A stretch of 64,000 nt of DNA from Martelella sp. NC20 (lineage in GTDB: Bacteria > Pseudomonadota > Alphaproteobacteria > Rhizobiales > Rhizobiaceae): NCBI RefSeq assembly GCF_013459645.1, contig NZ_CP054861.1, forward strand, positions 124,001 through 188,000. Direction: 5' to 3'. The notes under the pieces were generated by a model. It saw only the letters and a list, made by a program, of their open reading frames with translations. It was not told the DNA's origin and did not search any database. Positions 16,981 to 25,784 of the stretch are shown here, one piece after another. The stretch's first letter is position 1; each line of letters starts with the position of its first letter. The position numbers and the translations under genes are program-made.

Positions 16981-17861
16981 CCACCACAGCTATTGCAGTC
17001 GATGACCGAAAGGTCATCATCGCCTCTCGCGGCTATTGGGCCGGCGTGTGGCAGAGACTTTCCCGCGACGCCGTCTCGATGATTTGCCTTGCCGTTCTTG
17101 TGGCAATGATCCTCGCAGCCGTATTCGCCCCGCTTATCGCGCAGAGCGATCCATCAATCGGCAGCGTGACCAGCCGGTTGAAGCCAGTTGGCACGCCCGG
17201 CCATATCCTGGGCACGGACGAACTGGGACGCGACATGCTCACGCGCCTGCTCTATGGCGGCCGCATGTCGCTCACAATGGGCATACTGCCGGTCGTGATG
17301 GCTTTGCTGATCGGGGGGAGCCTCGGCACCATTGCCGGTTTTGCCGGCGGGTTGACCAATGCGATCATCATGCGCGCTGCCGATATCCTGTTCGCCTTTC
17401 CCTCGGTTCTTCTCGCTGTTGCCGTCACCGGGGCGCTTGGCGCAGGCTTTTTCAACACGCTCCTTGCGCTCACCGTCGTGCTGATTCCTCCTTTGATCCG
17501 GATTTCGGAGAGCGCCACGACACAGGTGCGTTCGCTTGATTTTGTCGAGGCGGCACGCGCCAGTGGGGCGGCTGCCTTGACCATCATCCGCGTCCATATC
17601 CTGGGCAACATCATGGGGCCGGTGCTGGTCTATGCCTCGAGCCTCCTCTCGGTCTCGATCATTCTGGCGGCGGGCCTCTCCTTTATCGGACTGGGCGCGC
17701 AGCCCCCAACCGCGGAATGGGGCCTGATGCTCAATACGCTGCGAAACGCCATCTACAGTCAGCCCCTGATCGCCGCGCTGCCGGGCGTCATGATCTTCAT
17801 CGTCTCCCTGAGCTTCAACCTGCTGTCCGACGGACTGCGCAGCGCCATGGATGTCAAATGA
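16977..17861 (+). CDS. Dipeptide-type ABC transporter permease (DppC-like)
   Basis: 294 residues. The N-terminal cytoplasmic stretch and first membrane helix (MICLAVLVAMILAAVFAPLI) are followed by the DppC signature HILGTDELGRDMLTRLLYGG. The five-helix transport domain carries an EAA loop (VEAARASGAAALTIIRVHIL) and ends LSDGLRSAMDVK. It is translationally coupled at both ends (ATGA with the upstream permease; the stop overlaps the next ATG). It pairs with the DppB-like protein; the substrate may be a peptide, an opine-like compound or another amino-acid derivative. Confidence 0.88.
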   Translation: MTTTAIAVDDRKVIIASRGYWAGVWQRLSRDAVSMICLAVLVAMILAAVFAPLIAQSDPSIGSVTSRLKPVGTPGHILGTDELGRDMLTRLLYGGRMSLTMGILPVVMALLIGGSLGTIAGFAGGLTNAIIMRAADILFAFPSVLLAVAVTGALGAGFFNTLLALTVVLIPPLIRISESATTQVRSLDFVEAARASGAAALTIIRVHILGNIMGPVLVYASSLLSVSIILAAGLSFIGLGAQPPTAEWGLMLNTLRNAIYSQPLIAALPGVMIFIVSLSFNLLSDGLRSAMDVK

Positions 17862-18880
17862 TGGAACAGACCCCAAGCTCCCCTCGCTACATTCTCGAAA
17901 TCGCACGAACGACCAAGCATTTTCCGGTGTCCGGCGGCGGCTTTGGCCGTCCACCCAAGACGGTGCAGGCCGTGTCCGATGTCAGCTTCCGCATACCGGA
18001 AGGCACGACGCTCGGCATCGTCGGAGAATCCGGCTGCGGCAAGTCGACGACAGCCCGTCTCATCATGGGCTTGATCGATATGGATCAAGGCGACATCCTG
18101 TACAATGATCGGCCAGTCGGCCGATCGGCGGCTGAAACCAAGGCCTTCCGCCGTCAGGTGCAGATGGTGTTCCAGGATTCCTCCGCTTCGCTCAATCCGC
18201 GCCTCACCATCGAGGCCTCGATCATGTTCGGGCCGCTCGTGCATGGCGAGGCTGCCGACAAGGCGCGGCGCCATGCCTATGAATTGCTCGAGCGCGTGGG
18301 GCTTGATCCCGCCCGCTTCGCCGGTCGCTATCCGCATGAACTCTCGGGCGGTCAGCGCCAGCGCGTCAACATCGCCCGGGCTCTCGCGTTGGGACCAAAG
18401 GTGGTGATCTTCGACGAGTCAGTCTCGGCGCTCGACAAATCCATCGAAGCGCAGGTGCTGAACCTGCTGATCGATCTGAAGCGAGAGCTGAACCTTACCT
18501 ATATCTTCATCTCCCATGACCTGAACGTGGTGCGCTATATCAGCGACAATGTCATGGTGATGTATCTCGGCAAGGTCGTCGAATATGGGCCGTCCGAGAC
18601 GCTGTTCGCCGGGTCGTCCCATCCCTATACACGGGCACTTCTTGCTTCCATGCCGAGCCTCGACCCCGAGAACCGGACGCAGGCCGCTCCGGTGTCAGGC
18701 GATCCGCCCAGCCCCATTGACCCGCCGGCCGCCTGTCGTTTCCACCCGCGCTGCGCTCTGGCCCGGCCAACCTGTTCAAGCACTGCTCCCGAGCTATACG
18801 AGGCCGGGGAGGAGCATGTCGCAGCGTGCCATCGCAATGATGCGCAATCGCCTTACTGGGTCGAAGGAGAACCCGCATGA
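17858..18880 (+). CDS. Dipeptide-type ABC transporter ATP-binding protein (DppF-like)
   Basis: 340 residues. Walker A is GESGCGKST (about residue 60), the Q-loop is VFQDSSASLNPR, the signature LSGGQRQRV and the Walker B VVIFDES, followed by ALD and the H-switch ISHDLN. The C-terminal oligopeptide-transporter tail (CRFHPRCALARPTC) has the usual cysteines. The Walker B ends DES rather than DEP, a frequent variant of DppF-type proteins. Tandem ATGATG codons overlap the upstream stop; the first (17858) is used here. Confidence 0.88.
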   Translation: MMEQTPSSPRYILEIARTTKHFPVSGGGFGRPPKTVQAVSDVSFRIPEGTTLGIVGESGCGKSTTARLIMGLIDMDQGDILYNDRPVGRSAAETKAFRRQVQMVFQDSSASLNPRLTIEASIMFGPLVHGEAADKARRHAYELLERVGLDPARFAGRYPHELSGGQRQRVNIARALALGPKVVIFDESVSALDKSIEAQVLNLLIDLKRELNLTYIFISHDLNVVRYISDNVMVMYLGKVVEYGPSETLFAGSSHPYTRALLASMPSLDPENRTQAAPVSGDPPSPIDPPAACRFHPRCALARPTCSSTAPELYEAGEEHVAACHRNDAQSPYWVEGEPA

Positions 18881-19869
18881 CCGCGCCCGCGCCACACGCG
18901 CCGCTCCTTTCGGTGCGAGACCTGACTGTTCAGTTCCCGACCGAACGGGGGATGATCACCACCCTCGACAAAATATCCTTCAATCTCGGGCGTGGGGAAG
19001 TTCTCGGCCTGATCGGGGAATCGGGCAGCGGCAAGAGCGTTACCATGCGTGCCCTGCTGCGCATCCTGCCGCCTAGGCGGACGACCATGACCGGGTCCAT
19101 CACAATGGAAGGCAAAGACGTGCTTTCCCTCAAAGGCAATGACCTGGCCAATTATCGCGGCGGCAGCGTAGCAATGATTTTCCAGGAACCGATGCTGGCC
19201 TTCGATCCGGTCTTCACCATTGGCCGGCAGATCGCCGAAACGGTCGTGCGCCACAAAGGCGTGTCCTGGGATGCCGCTTATGCGCGCGCCCTCGATATGC
19301 TGGAACTGGTCCGCATCCCATCGGCAAAATCGCGGCTGGACAATTATCCGCATGAAATGTCCGGCGGTATGCGCCAGCGCGCCATGATCGCGCTGGCGCT
19401 CGCCTGTTCACCCAAACTGTTGCTGGCCGACGAGCCGACCACAGCCCTCGACGCCACTGTCCAGATTCAGGTCATTCTTCTCCTCCGGGAGTTGCAGAAG
19501 GAACTGGGCATGGCCACGATCTTCGTCACCCACGACGTTGGCGTGGCTGCCGAAATCTCGGACCAGATCGCCGTCATGTATGCTGGCCGCATTATCGAAG
19601 CCGGGACGGCCTCCGAAGTGCTGAAGTCTCCCGCCCACCCCTATACCAGGGGACTGCTGTCCTCGACCATCCACGGCGCCATGGCGGGGCAGCGCATCGA
19701 GGCCATACCGGGCATGCCGCCGGATTTGGCCAATATGCCGCCCGGTTGCGCGTTCTCGCCGCGTTGCCCTCTCGCATCGGCGGCGTGTCGGGCCGGCATT
19801 CCGCCCCTGGGGCACATTGCAGGAAACAGGACAGTGGCCTGCATCCGGGTGGAGGGTGTGCCTGCGTGA
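18877..19869 (+). CDS. Dipeptide-type ABC transporter ATP-binding protein (DppD-like)
   Basis: 330 residues. Walker A is GESGSGKS, the Q-loop [11 protein letters not shown], the signature MSGGMRQRA, Walker [13 protein letters not shown] and the switch THDVGVA. The C-terminal oligopeptide tail ([14 protein letters not shown]) has four cysteines, as in iron-sulfur-containing DppD proteins. ATGA overlaps tie it to the upstream ATPase gene and GTGA ties it to the racemase-like gene downstream. Together with the preceding four genes it completes a full importer, apart from the frameshift in the binding protein. Confidence 0.88.
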   Translation: MTAPAPHAPLLSVRDLTVQFPTERGMITTLDKISFNLGRGEVLGLIGESGSGKSVTMRALLRILPPRRTTMTGSITMEGKDVLSLKGNDLANYRGGSVAMIFQEPMLAFDPVFTIGRQIAETVVRHKGVSWDAAYARALDMLELVRIPSAKSRLDNYPHEMSGGMRQRAMIALALACSPKLLLADEPTTALDATVQIQVILLLRELQKELGMATIFVTHDVGVAAEISDQIAVMYAGRIIEAGTASEVLKSPAHPYTRGLLSSTIHGAMAGQRIEAIPGMPPDLANMPPGCAFSPRCPLASAACRAGIPPLGHIAGNRTVACIRVEGVPA

Positions 19870-20522
19870 TCCGTATTGCGCTTCTTAACCCCAATGCAAA
19901 CAAAGAAACCACCGCGCGCATGACGGAGATAGCATCGGAGACCGCCGGTCCCGATATTGTCTTCACAGGTTTCACCGCCCCGGCTGGTCCCATGATCGTC
20001 GCCGATGAAGCAGCGCTCGAGGCCGCCGCACAAATGGTCATCGCGCGCGGTGAAGAGCTTGGTGGGGGCGAGTTTGACGGCGTGCTGATCTCGGGCTTCG
20101 GCGACCCGGGGCTCGACCGGCTTCGCGCCAGAATTGCCATCCCTGTAACCGGCATTGCGGAGGCCGGAATGAGGGATGCGACCCAAGGAGGGCGCCGCTT
20201 TAGCATTGTGACCACAACGCCCAGACTGAAGGCGGCAATCATTTCGCGGGCCATTCGGCTCGGCCATGGCGAGAGCCTCATCTGCGTGCGCCTCGCTGGC
20301 CCCGAGGAGGTGATGCACGACCCACCGCGCCTTCGCGAGGCTCTGCTGCTGGCCTGCCGGCAATCCATTTCGGAAGATGGTGCCGAGGTGATCCTGATCG
20401 GCGGGGGGCCGTTGGCCGACGCTGCCCGAGCGATCGCACCCCTGATTGCCGTGCCTATCGTTGAGCCGATTGCGGCAGGAGTTGGACTTGCCCGTGCGCG
20501 GGCTGAATTGAAGGTAGTTTGA
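19866..20522 (+). CDS. Asp/Glu-racemase-family protein lacking both catalytic cysteines
   Basis: 218 residues starting at GTG 19866, which overlaps the upstream stop (GTGA). The fold family is clear: [76 protein letters not shown]. In hydantoin racemases (HyuE) the first block reads CFGDP and the second GCAGM, supplying the two acid/base cysteines. Here the positions are Gly (SGFGDP) and Gly (GGGP), so a two-base racemisation is not expected. It may be a different isomerase, a hydrolase or a binding protein for the imported compound. It is the last gene of the ABC operon. Confidence 0.75.
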   Translation: MIRIALLNPNANKETTARMTEIASETAGPDIVFTGFTAPAGPMIVADEAALEAAAQMVIARGEELGGGEFDGVLISGFGDPGLDRLRARIAIPVTGIAEAGMRDATQGGRRFSIVTTTPRLKAAIISRAIRLGHGESLICVRLAGPEEVMHDPPRLREALLLACRQSISEDGAEVILIGGGPLADAARAIAPLIAVPIVEPIAAGVGLARARAELKVV

Positions 20523-20928
20523 GCAGACGGAGCGGAACGGCCAGCATCAGTGCGATCATTGCCATCAGCGCAATGATGAAGGGGGGGGGCACGCCGATGA
20601 AGACATCGGTCAAGTCGCCCCTGCCCCGCACGCCATGCACAACATAGCACAGCATGCCGATGGGCGGCGTCAGCACCGAGGTCTCGGCGACCAGCACCAT
20701 CATCACCCCGAACCAGATCGGGGCATAGCCGAGACCGATGACGATCGGCCTGACGATCGGGATGGTCAGTACGATCATCGCCAGCGTGTCCATGAACATG
20801 CCGAGAACCAGATAGATCCCGAGGATCATCAGCATCGTGGCCAGAGGGCTCCAGTTCAGCCCGCGGACAAGATCGTTCACCGTGCCTGCCATACCGGTGG
20901 CGCCGATGACGAAGTCGAGCAGGAATAG
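20455..20928 (-). pseudogene. TRAP transporter large permease (DctM) C-terminal fragment
   Basis: About 145-158 residues match only the last third of a DctM-type permease: LATMLMILGIYLVLGMFMDT, IVLTIPIVRPIVIGLGY, ETSVLTPPIGMLCYVVHGVRG. A full DctM has about 425 residues. An in-frame stop lies near 20930, where the upstream sequence changes character (an inverted GGCCCTCC/GGAGGGCC pair at 20952-20988). The end of the frame overlaps the convergent racemase-like gene by 68 bases, unusual for intact neighbours. No small permease or binding protein of a TRAP system is nearby. It is a relic. Confidence 0.75.
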
Positions 20929-20976
20929 TCATTGTCTTGACTTGTTCTGACATGGCCCTCCAAAGCTAAAATAACC

Positions 20977-21261
20977 GTGTGGAGGGCCGAAGCCGACGAA
21001 ACCGAGAACTACGTCTACGTATTTTCAACATCACGGAACGCAAACACCGGCTTCACAACCCGTCCCCCCGACAAGTATGACACGCTCGGACAGGTGCTTT
21101 GCCTGGAGCAAGGGGCCAGCGTGCTCGATCACGGCAGCGGCTCGGCTGAGATGCTTTGCACCTGGGCCCGCGATTTCGGGATTACCGGCACCGGCGTCGA
21201 CATGAGCCAGATCTTCTCCGACCAGGCGAAACGCCACGCCGAAAGTAGCCGTCACTTTTGA
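20977..21261 (+). pseudogene. Class I SAM-dependent methyltransferase, N-terminal fragment
   Basis: The frame opens with repeat copy C (WRAEADETENYVY), then turns into a methyltransferase N-terminus: KYDTLGQVLCLEQGASVLDH, GSGSAEMLCTWARDFGITG and GVDMSQIFSDQAKRHAE, which cover motif I and part of motif II. It then ends after about 94 residues, where a whole enzyme would have about 250. The SAM pocket is incomplete. I regard it as a decayed fragment, possibly fused to the repeat by recombination. Confidence 0.65.
20984..21026. repeat. Copy C of the 43-base coding-like repeat
   Basis: Third copy, in the same orientation as A and B, reading WRAEADETENYVYVF. It begins beside an inverted repeat and leads into the methyltransferase fragment. 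All three copies border truncated genes. Confidence 0.5.
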
Positions 21262-21327
21262 AACGCCCAGGCCTTCGTTTTCGGAGTTGAAGCATGTTCG
21301 TAAATCGCAAGATGGGAAGGATCCCGA

Positions 21328-21414
21328 ATGTTCGGATTAACCGCTCTTGAACTGGCGCGTATCCAGTTCGGCTTCCCCGCGACAAGCCGAGGCGGGCATG
21401 GCCACAAATTGTGA
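21328..21414 (+). pseudogene. CydA-like (cytochrome bd subunit I) N-terminal fragment
   Basis: After a ribosome-site-like GGGAAGGA, an ATG opens MFGLTALELARIQFGF, the highly conserved N-terminus of cytochrome bd oxidase subunit I (the usual start is MFGLTALELARIQFAFT). The similarity stops after 16 residues and the frame closes after 28. The rest of cydAB is absent. This is a third unrelated gene piece within 1 kb, marking a recombination junction. Confidence 0.6.
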
Positions 21415-21421
21415 ATGCAAA

Positions 21422-21446
21422 AAAGCTCTGGCCGTGCCAGAGCTTT
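21422..21446 (-). terminator. Intrinsic terminator of the sugar ABC operon
   Basis: AAAGCTCTGGC-CGT-GCCAGAGCTTT is a perfect 11-bp stem with a 3-base loop. On the minus strand it is followed by a run of T (TTTTTTGC). It lies 44 bases past the stop of the leftward binding-protein gene. Confidence 0.8.
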
Positions 21447-21489
21447 AATGTTGGATCGGCTGTTTTTCTATTCGTAAAACAATGCCAGC

Positions 21490-22764
21490 TTACTTGTTGG
21501 CCATAACCGAAGTGACGTGATCGCGCACCATCGTCATCGCCTCCTGCGGCGAGATCTTGCCGCGCTGCAGTTGATCGAGAACCGGTGCAACGCCCTTCCA
21601 GACATCGTCGGCCGTGTTGTCCGGATAGGCAAACCAGGGCCTGGCCGCATCCATTTCGCTGAAGGCCGTCAGGAAGTTCGGGTTCTCGGCATAGAAGTCT
21701 TTGAGAACCTCCGCCGTCTGCTTGTTTGTCGGCATGTATCCGCTCGCCCTGGAAACATTTGCCTGGGTTTCGCCGCTGGTCATGTATTTCATGAACTCCC
21801 AGGCGGCGGCCTGTTTCTTTTCATCCTGAGCAAGCATCATCAGGGCCGCGCCGCCAGCCGGCAGGCCGCCGTTTTCGGCATCAATCAAGGGGAATTTGAC
21901 AGTGCGCATCGTAAAGCGATCGCCGATCGCCTTGCCGTAGCCGACGATTTCAGATGGAGATTCGACGACCATGCCGACTTTGCCTGCCAGAAACTGCTGG
22001 GTCGCGGGCGTTGGCGTGGCATAGACCGTCATATCGGTCTTGACCGCCATGTCCTGGGTGATGCGCAGAGCTTCCATTCCGGCTGCATTGTCGAAGCCGA
22101 TCCCGGTTGCTTCGGCATTGAGCATGCTGTTTCCGGACGCCATGACGAGCATCTGCCAGAACCAGTCATCGCTCAGTCCGCCAACGGAAAAACTGAGGCC
22201 GATACTGCCGTCACCCAGTTGGTTGACCTTCTGAGCCAGTTCGATCACGCCGTCCCAGGTGGTCGGGAAGTCATCGACGCTGCCGCCGGCCGCCTCGATC
22301 ATTTCCTTGTTTACATAGACAATGGGAAGGGACGCGGTGAACGGCATCGCATACTGCTCGTCCCCGACCCTGGCGAGGGAAAGAATGGCATCGGCATAAT
22401 TCTGCTCGACCCAGGCCTCGCCCTCCTCCTCCATGAACCCGGAGAGGGAAACGTCAAGCCCGCGATCCTCGAGAATGGACGCAAGGCTCGGGACGCCGGA
22501 ATAGGAGGCGAGGTAGACGTCGGGGGCGGAATTGGTCATCAGGCCGCGAATGACATTCTGGTCACCCGCGCTGTAGTTCTCCGCCGGGGCCTGATCCTCG
22601 ATCACCACGCCCGTGTGCGTAGCATTGAAGCTTTCGATCACGCTGCCGATCCACGGCAGTTGCGGATGGTAGAAGGTGAGAGTGACAGGCTCATCGGCCC
22701 AGGCTGGCAAAGCAAGCGACAGCAGGGTGGCCGTCGCGGCCAGAGTAGCTTTCAGTCTACGCAT
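21490..22764 (-). CDS. Sugar ABC transporter solute-binding protein (family 1)
   Basis: 424 residues. The signal peptide is residues 1-23 (ALPAWADE). The rest is a family-1 (UgpB/MalE-like) periplasmic binding protein: VTLTFYHPQLPWIGSVIESF, NVIRGLMTNSAPDVYLASYS, YVNKEMIEAAGG, GKVGMVVESPSEIVGYGK, LPAGGAALMML, EFMKYMTSGETQANVSRASG. It is the last gene of a four-gene leftward operon (ATPase, two permeases, binding protein), which is a less usual order. The ligand is probably a sugar or glycerol-phosphate-type compound, since the transporter faces a phosphodiesterase/beta-glucosidase gene set. Confidence 0.85.
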   Translation of the reverse strand: MRRLKATLAATATLLSLALPAWADEPVTLTFYHPQLPWIGSVIESFNATHTGVVIEDQAPAENYSAGDQNVIRGLMTNSAPDVYLASYSGVPSLASILEDRGLDVSLSGFMEEEGEAWVEQNYADAILSLARVGDEQYAMPFTASLPIVYVNKEMIEAAGGSVDDFPTTWDGVIELAQKVNQLGDGSIGLSFSVGGLSDDWFWQMLVMASGNSMLNAEATGIGFDNAAGMEALRITQDMAVKTDMTVYATPTPATQQFLAGKVGMVVESPSEIVGYGKAIGDRFTMRTVKFPLIDAENGGLPAGGAALMMLAQDEKKQAAAWEFMKYMTSGETQANVSRASGYMPTNKQTAEVLKDFYAENPNFLTAFSEMDAARPWFAYPDNTADDVWKGVAPVLDQLQRGKISPQEAMTMVRDHVTSVMANK

Positions 22765-22813
22765 TGCAGTTCCTTTGGATGGTTGTGTGCGGGTTGCGAG
22801 GAAAACACGGGCC

Positions 22814-22833
22814 CTGCCGGAGCGATCCGGCAG
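22814..22833 (-). other. Intercistronic hairpin before the binding-protein gene
   Basis: CTGCCGGA-GCGA-TCCGGCAG: an 8-bp perfect stem with a GNRA-type tetraloop in the 76-base gap between the permease stop and the binding-protein ATG. It probably stabilises or separates the binding-protein message. Confidence 0.45.
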
Positions 22834-22840
22834 ATCCAGT

Positions 22841-23680
22841 TCACTTGACCCCGGTCATCGTGATGCCCTGGACGAACTTTCGCTGAGCGATAAGGGAAAC
22901 CAAAATGAGCGGAGCGGTGACGAGGGTGGCGCATGCCATCAGGGGACCGAAGCTGTCGCCGCCCCCTCCCTGGCTGCGGAAGAAAAGCAGCCCCAGGGTC
23001 GGAGGGGCCATATCTGCGGACCGGATGGCGATCATCGGCCAGTAAAGGTCATTCCAGTGAAAGGTTACCGAGAAAATCGCGAAGGCTGCGATCGCCGGCA
23101 GCATGGCGGGCATGACGATGCGAAACACGATTTCGATCTCGCTCATGCCGTCTAGACGGGCAGCGAGGAGGATCTCGTCCGGAAAGGACTTGATGAACTG
23201 GTGGAACAGAAAGATCGCGAAACCCGAGGTCAGGTAAGGCACCATCATCGAGAAATAGGTGTCCAGCAGCCCGACCTTTGCCAGGACGATGAAAATCGGC
23301 AACGCCGTCGCCTGTGCCGGCACAGCCAGGCTGAGCAGGACAAGGGCAAAGAGAATCCTGCGGCCCTTGAAGTCATATTTGGCCAGGGCAAAGGCGCAGA
23401 TCACTGTTGTCAGGATCTGGGCAATCAGAATCCCGCCCGTCATGATCAGGCCATTCAGCATGAAACGGAGAAGGGGCGTCTCGAACAGGGCGCGCCCGTA
23501 GTTCTCGGCAATCGAATCCCAGACGGCCGGCGGATTGGAGACGGCGCCGAAAATCGCGCCGGCACTTTTGGAAGACGCCCGCCACATCCAGAAGAAGGGA
23601 TAGACCATCAGCACGGCGGTCAGCATCAGGAAGGCATGAACGGCGACGATCCTGGTATGGCGAAACAAGCGGACAGCCAT
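22841..23680 (-). CDS. Carbohydrate ABC transporter permease (MalG/UgpE-like)
   Basis: 279 residues with six membrane helices. It opens with a short cytoplasmic tail and VHAFLMLTAVLMVYPFFWMW, has the periplasmic segment WDSIAENYGRALFETPLLRF usual for UgpE, and carries the EAA loop EILLAARLDGMSEIEIVFRI. It ends with the family tail AQRKFVQGITMTGVK. Its ATG overlaps the preceding stop by one base (TGATG). It forms a heterodimeric channel with the neighbouring permease. Confidence 0.85.
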   Translation of the reverse strand: MAVRLFRHTRIVAVHAFLMLTAVLMVYPFFWMWRASSKSAGAIFGAVSNPPAVWDSIAENYGRALFETPLLRFMLNGLIMTGGILIAQILTTVICAFALAKYDFKGRRILFALVLLSLAVPAQATALPIFIVLAKVGLLDTYFSMMVPYLTSGFAIFLFHQFIKSFPDEILLAARLDGMSEIEIVFRIVMPAMLPAIAAFAIFSVTFHWNDLYWPMIAIRSADMAPPTLGLLFFRSQGGGGDSFGPLMACATLVTAPLILVSLIAQRKFVQGITMTGVK

Positions 23681-24615
23681 CAGAAATGCGCCTTCCTGTT
23701 GTTCGCCATAACCTGGAAGATGCTGAAAAGGCCGATCAGGGCCAGGTAGATGACCGTAAGGGCGCTGCCATATCCCGCCTTGAGGCCGACAAAGCTGTCC
23801 TGATTGATCTTGTAGAGCAACATCTCGGTTGCGCCGTACGGACCGCCATTGGTCAACACGGCGACGGTATCAAACGCCTGAAAGGCCTGAATGCAGCTGA
23901 TGGTGATCACGACAATGGTTGTCGGCGCAATCAGCGGCCAGATGACGTAGCGGATGCGATCCCAGAAATTATCGATCCCGTCCAGTTGGGCCGCATCCGT
24001 CAATTCCTTTGAAATTGTGGTGAACCCGGCCAGAAACAGGATGAGGTTGAACCCGAGCGAATGCCAGATGCCGATAATGGCAAGCCCGATGAGGGCGAGA
24101 TCGCTATCGGCAAAGAAATCGAACGGCCTCATGCCCAGGGACGTCATCAGCGTCGCCAGCGGGCCGATATTGCCGTTCAGCAGGTAGCTCCAGACAATCG
24201 ACATGGCAGTCAACGTGCTGGTGACCGGCAGGAAGTAGATGATTTCATAAAACCGGCGAGAGCGCGTTCTGTTGTTGAGGAGAGCCGCCAGTATCAGCGC
24301 CAGACCGACCGAGATGGGCACCACAAGCGAGGTATAGATCGCGCTGTTCTTCAGGGCGTTCCAGAAATAGGGGTCGCGGATGAGCCTTTCGTAATTCCCC
24401 AGCCCGACAAGGGACAGTGAAGCGCGCCCCAGCTTGTAGTCGGTCAGGCTGACGATGAAGACGACAATGACCGGCGCGATCACGGTTGCAAAAAGCAACA
24501 GGAAGGCTGGCGCGGAAAAGTAATAGGCATAGGCCTTGTAGCCTCCGCCATCGCTTTTGCCGATCGGTGCGACGGCAGGCGGGGCTTCGCTCGAAACGGA
24601 GAGGGCGTGGGTCAT
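23680..24615 (-). CDS. Carbohydrate ABC transporter permease (MalF/UgpA-like)
   Basis: 311 residues, six membrane helices after a 30-residue cytoplasmic lead. FIVSLTDYKLGRASLSLVGL and NYERLIRDPYFWNALKNSAI are the conserved UgpA/LacF-type periplasmic region. The EAA loop is LTDAAQLDGIDNFWDRIRYV. It is coupled at both ends by TGATG one-base overlaps with the ATPase gene upstream and the second permease downstream. Confidence 0.85.
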   Translation of the reverse strand: MTHALSVSSEAPPAVAPIGKSDGGGYKAYAYYFSAPAFLLLFATVIAPVIVVFIVSLTDYKLGRASLSLVGLGNYERLIRDPYFWNALKNSAIYTSLVVPISVGLALILAALLNNRTRSRRFYEIIYFLPVTSTLTAMSIVWSYLLNGNIGPLATLMTSLGMRPFDFFADSDLALIGLAIIGIWHSLGFNLILFLAGFTTISKELTDAAQLDGIDNFWDRIRYVIWPLIAPTTIVVITISCIQAFQAFDTVAVLTNGGPYGATEMLLYKINQDSFVGLKAGYGSALTVIYLALIGLFSIFQVMANNRKAHF

Positions 24616-25784
24616 CAGTCTGTGCCCATTATCCTGAGAGGCGCCGGCATCAATTGGCCCGCGCTTGAAAACAGGAGGGCATTCTGCGGGAGAATGCGCA
24701 GCGCGACCCTGTCATTGATGCCGCCATCATTGCGCAAGCGTTCGAAGCGTTCGGCGCGCATCTGCATCCGGATCCGCTCGACGCCAAGCGCCGATCCATC
24801 GCAACGCAGCGTGACTTCCGAGCCGGAAAACTCCACATGCGTGAGCGGCAACGTGAAATCCGCTTCGCCGCCCAGGGGGACGGCATCCAGAGATTCCGGG
24901 CGCAGACCGAGGATGTAGTCGCCGTCCGGCGCATCGGATGTGCTCAGATTGAGGCATGTCCGCGCCAACTGGATATCGCCGTCGGCAACCGTCACCGGCA
25001 ATTCGTTGATGGCGACGGAGCCAACAAAGCGAGCGACGGCAAGCTCGGCGGGGCGATTGTAGATGTCCTGCGGTCTTGCACATTGCACGATGCGTCCGGC
25101 CTGCATCACCGCGACCCGACTGGACATCGCCATGGCTTCCGTCTGGTCATGGGTGACATAGAGGAATGTGATGCCGGTGCGCCGATGCAGATCGGAAATT
25201 TCTTCTCGCAATTGAATTCTCAACTTGGCATCGAGGTTCGAAAGCGGCTCATCCATGAGAAAGACCGATGGCTGCCGGACAATGGCGCGCCCAACGGCCA
25301 CGCGTTGTCTCTGCCCCCCGGACAGCTGCGCCGGTTTGCGATCCAGCAGATGCTGAAGGTCGAGCTGCCCCGCCACCCTGGCGACGCTCTGCGCGATCTC
25401 CCGATGCGTCTGGCGGACCTTCCGCGAGAGCAGCCGGCTACCAGGTAGTCTCTGCCGAAAGGACAGGCGGCTCATTTCCAGAGGCATGCCGATATTCTTC
25501 GCGACGCTCATATGCGGATAGAGCGCGTAGGACTGGAACACCATGGCGACGTCGCGCTTCTTTGGGGGCAGCTGCGTGATCTCCTGCGCGCCGATATGGA
25601 TCGAGCCGGAACTCAATTGTTCGAACCCCGCGATCATGCGCAGCAAGGTCGATTTTCCGCATCCCGACGGGCCAAGCAGCGTCAGGAATTCTCCCGGCTG
25701 GATGTCGAGATCAATTCCCTGGAGGATTTCCGTTCCTCCAAAGTGCTTCCTGACATTGGCTATCTTGATCCCGCGACCATTCAT
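24615..25784 (-). CDS. Carbohydrate ABC transporter ATP-binding protein (MalK/UgpC-like)
   Basis: 389 residues. Walker A is GPSGCGKST, the Q-loop FQSYALYPHMSV, the signature LSGGQRQRV, Walker B VFLMDEPLSNLD, then THDQTEAM, the MalK-type H-loop region. A C-terminal TOBE regulatory domain follows (LGLRPESLDAV). Between Q-loop and signature it carries an insertion of about 18 residues (RLSFRQRLPGSRLLSRKVRQ) not usual in UgpC. The start at 25784 has GGAG eight bases upstream; a longer frame from 25859 lacks support. It is the first gene of the operon, divergent from tetR. Confidence 0.85.
   Translation of the reverse strand: MNGRGIKIANVRKHFGGTEILQGIDLDIQPGEFLTLLGPSGCGKSTLLRMIAGFEQLSSGSIHIGAQEITQLPPKKRDVAMVFQSYALYPHMSVAKNIGMPLEMSRLSFRQRLPGSRLLSRKVRQTHREIAQSVARVAGQLDLQHLLDRKPAQLSGGQRQRVAVGRAIVRQPSVFLMDEPLSNLDAKLRIQLREEISDLHRRTGITFLYVTHDQTEAMAMSSRVAVMQAGRIVQCARPQDIYNRPAELAVARFVGSVAINELPVTVADGDIQLARTCLNLSTSDAPDGDYILGLRPESLDAVPLGGEADFTLPLTHVEFSGSEVTLRCDGSALGVERIRMQMRAERFERLRNDGGINDRVALRILPQNALLFSSAGQLMPAPLRIMGTD

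Noticed and set aside
21517..22848. Plus-strand 443-codon frame opposite the sugar-binding protein gene
   Set aside because: Antisense artefact: the opposite strand encodes a complete signal peptide and family-1 binding protein.
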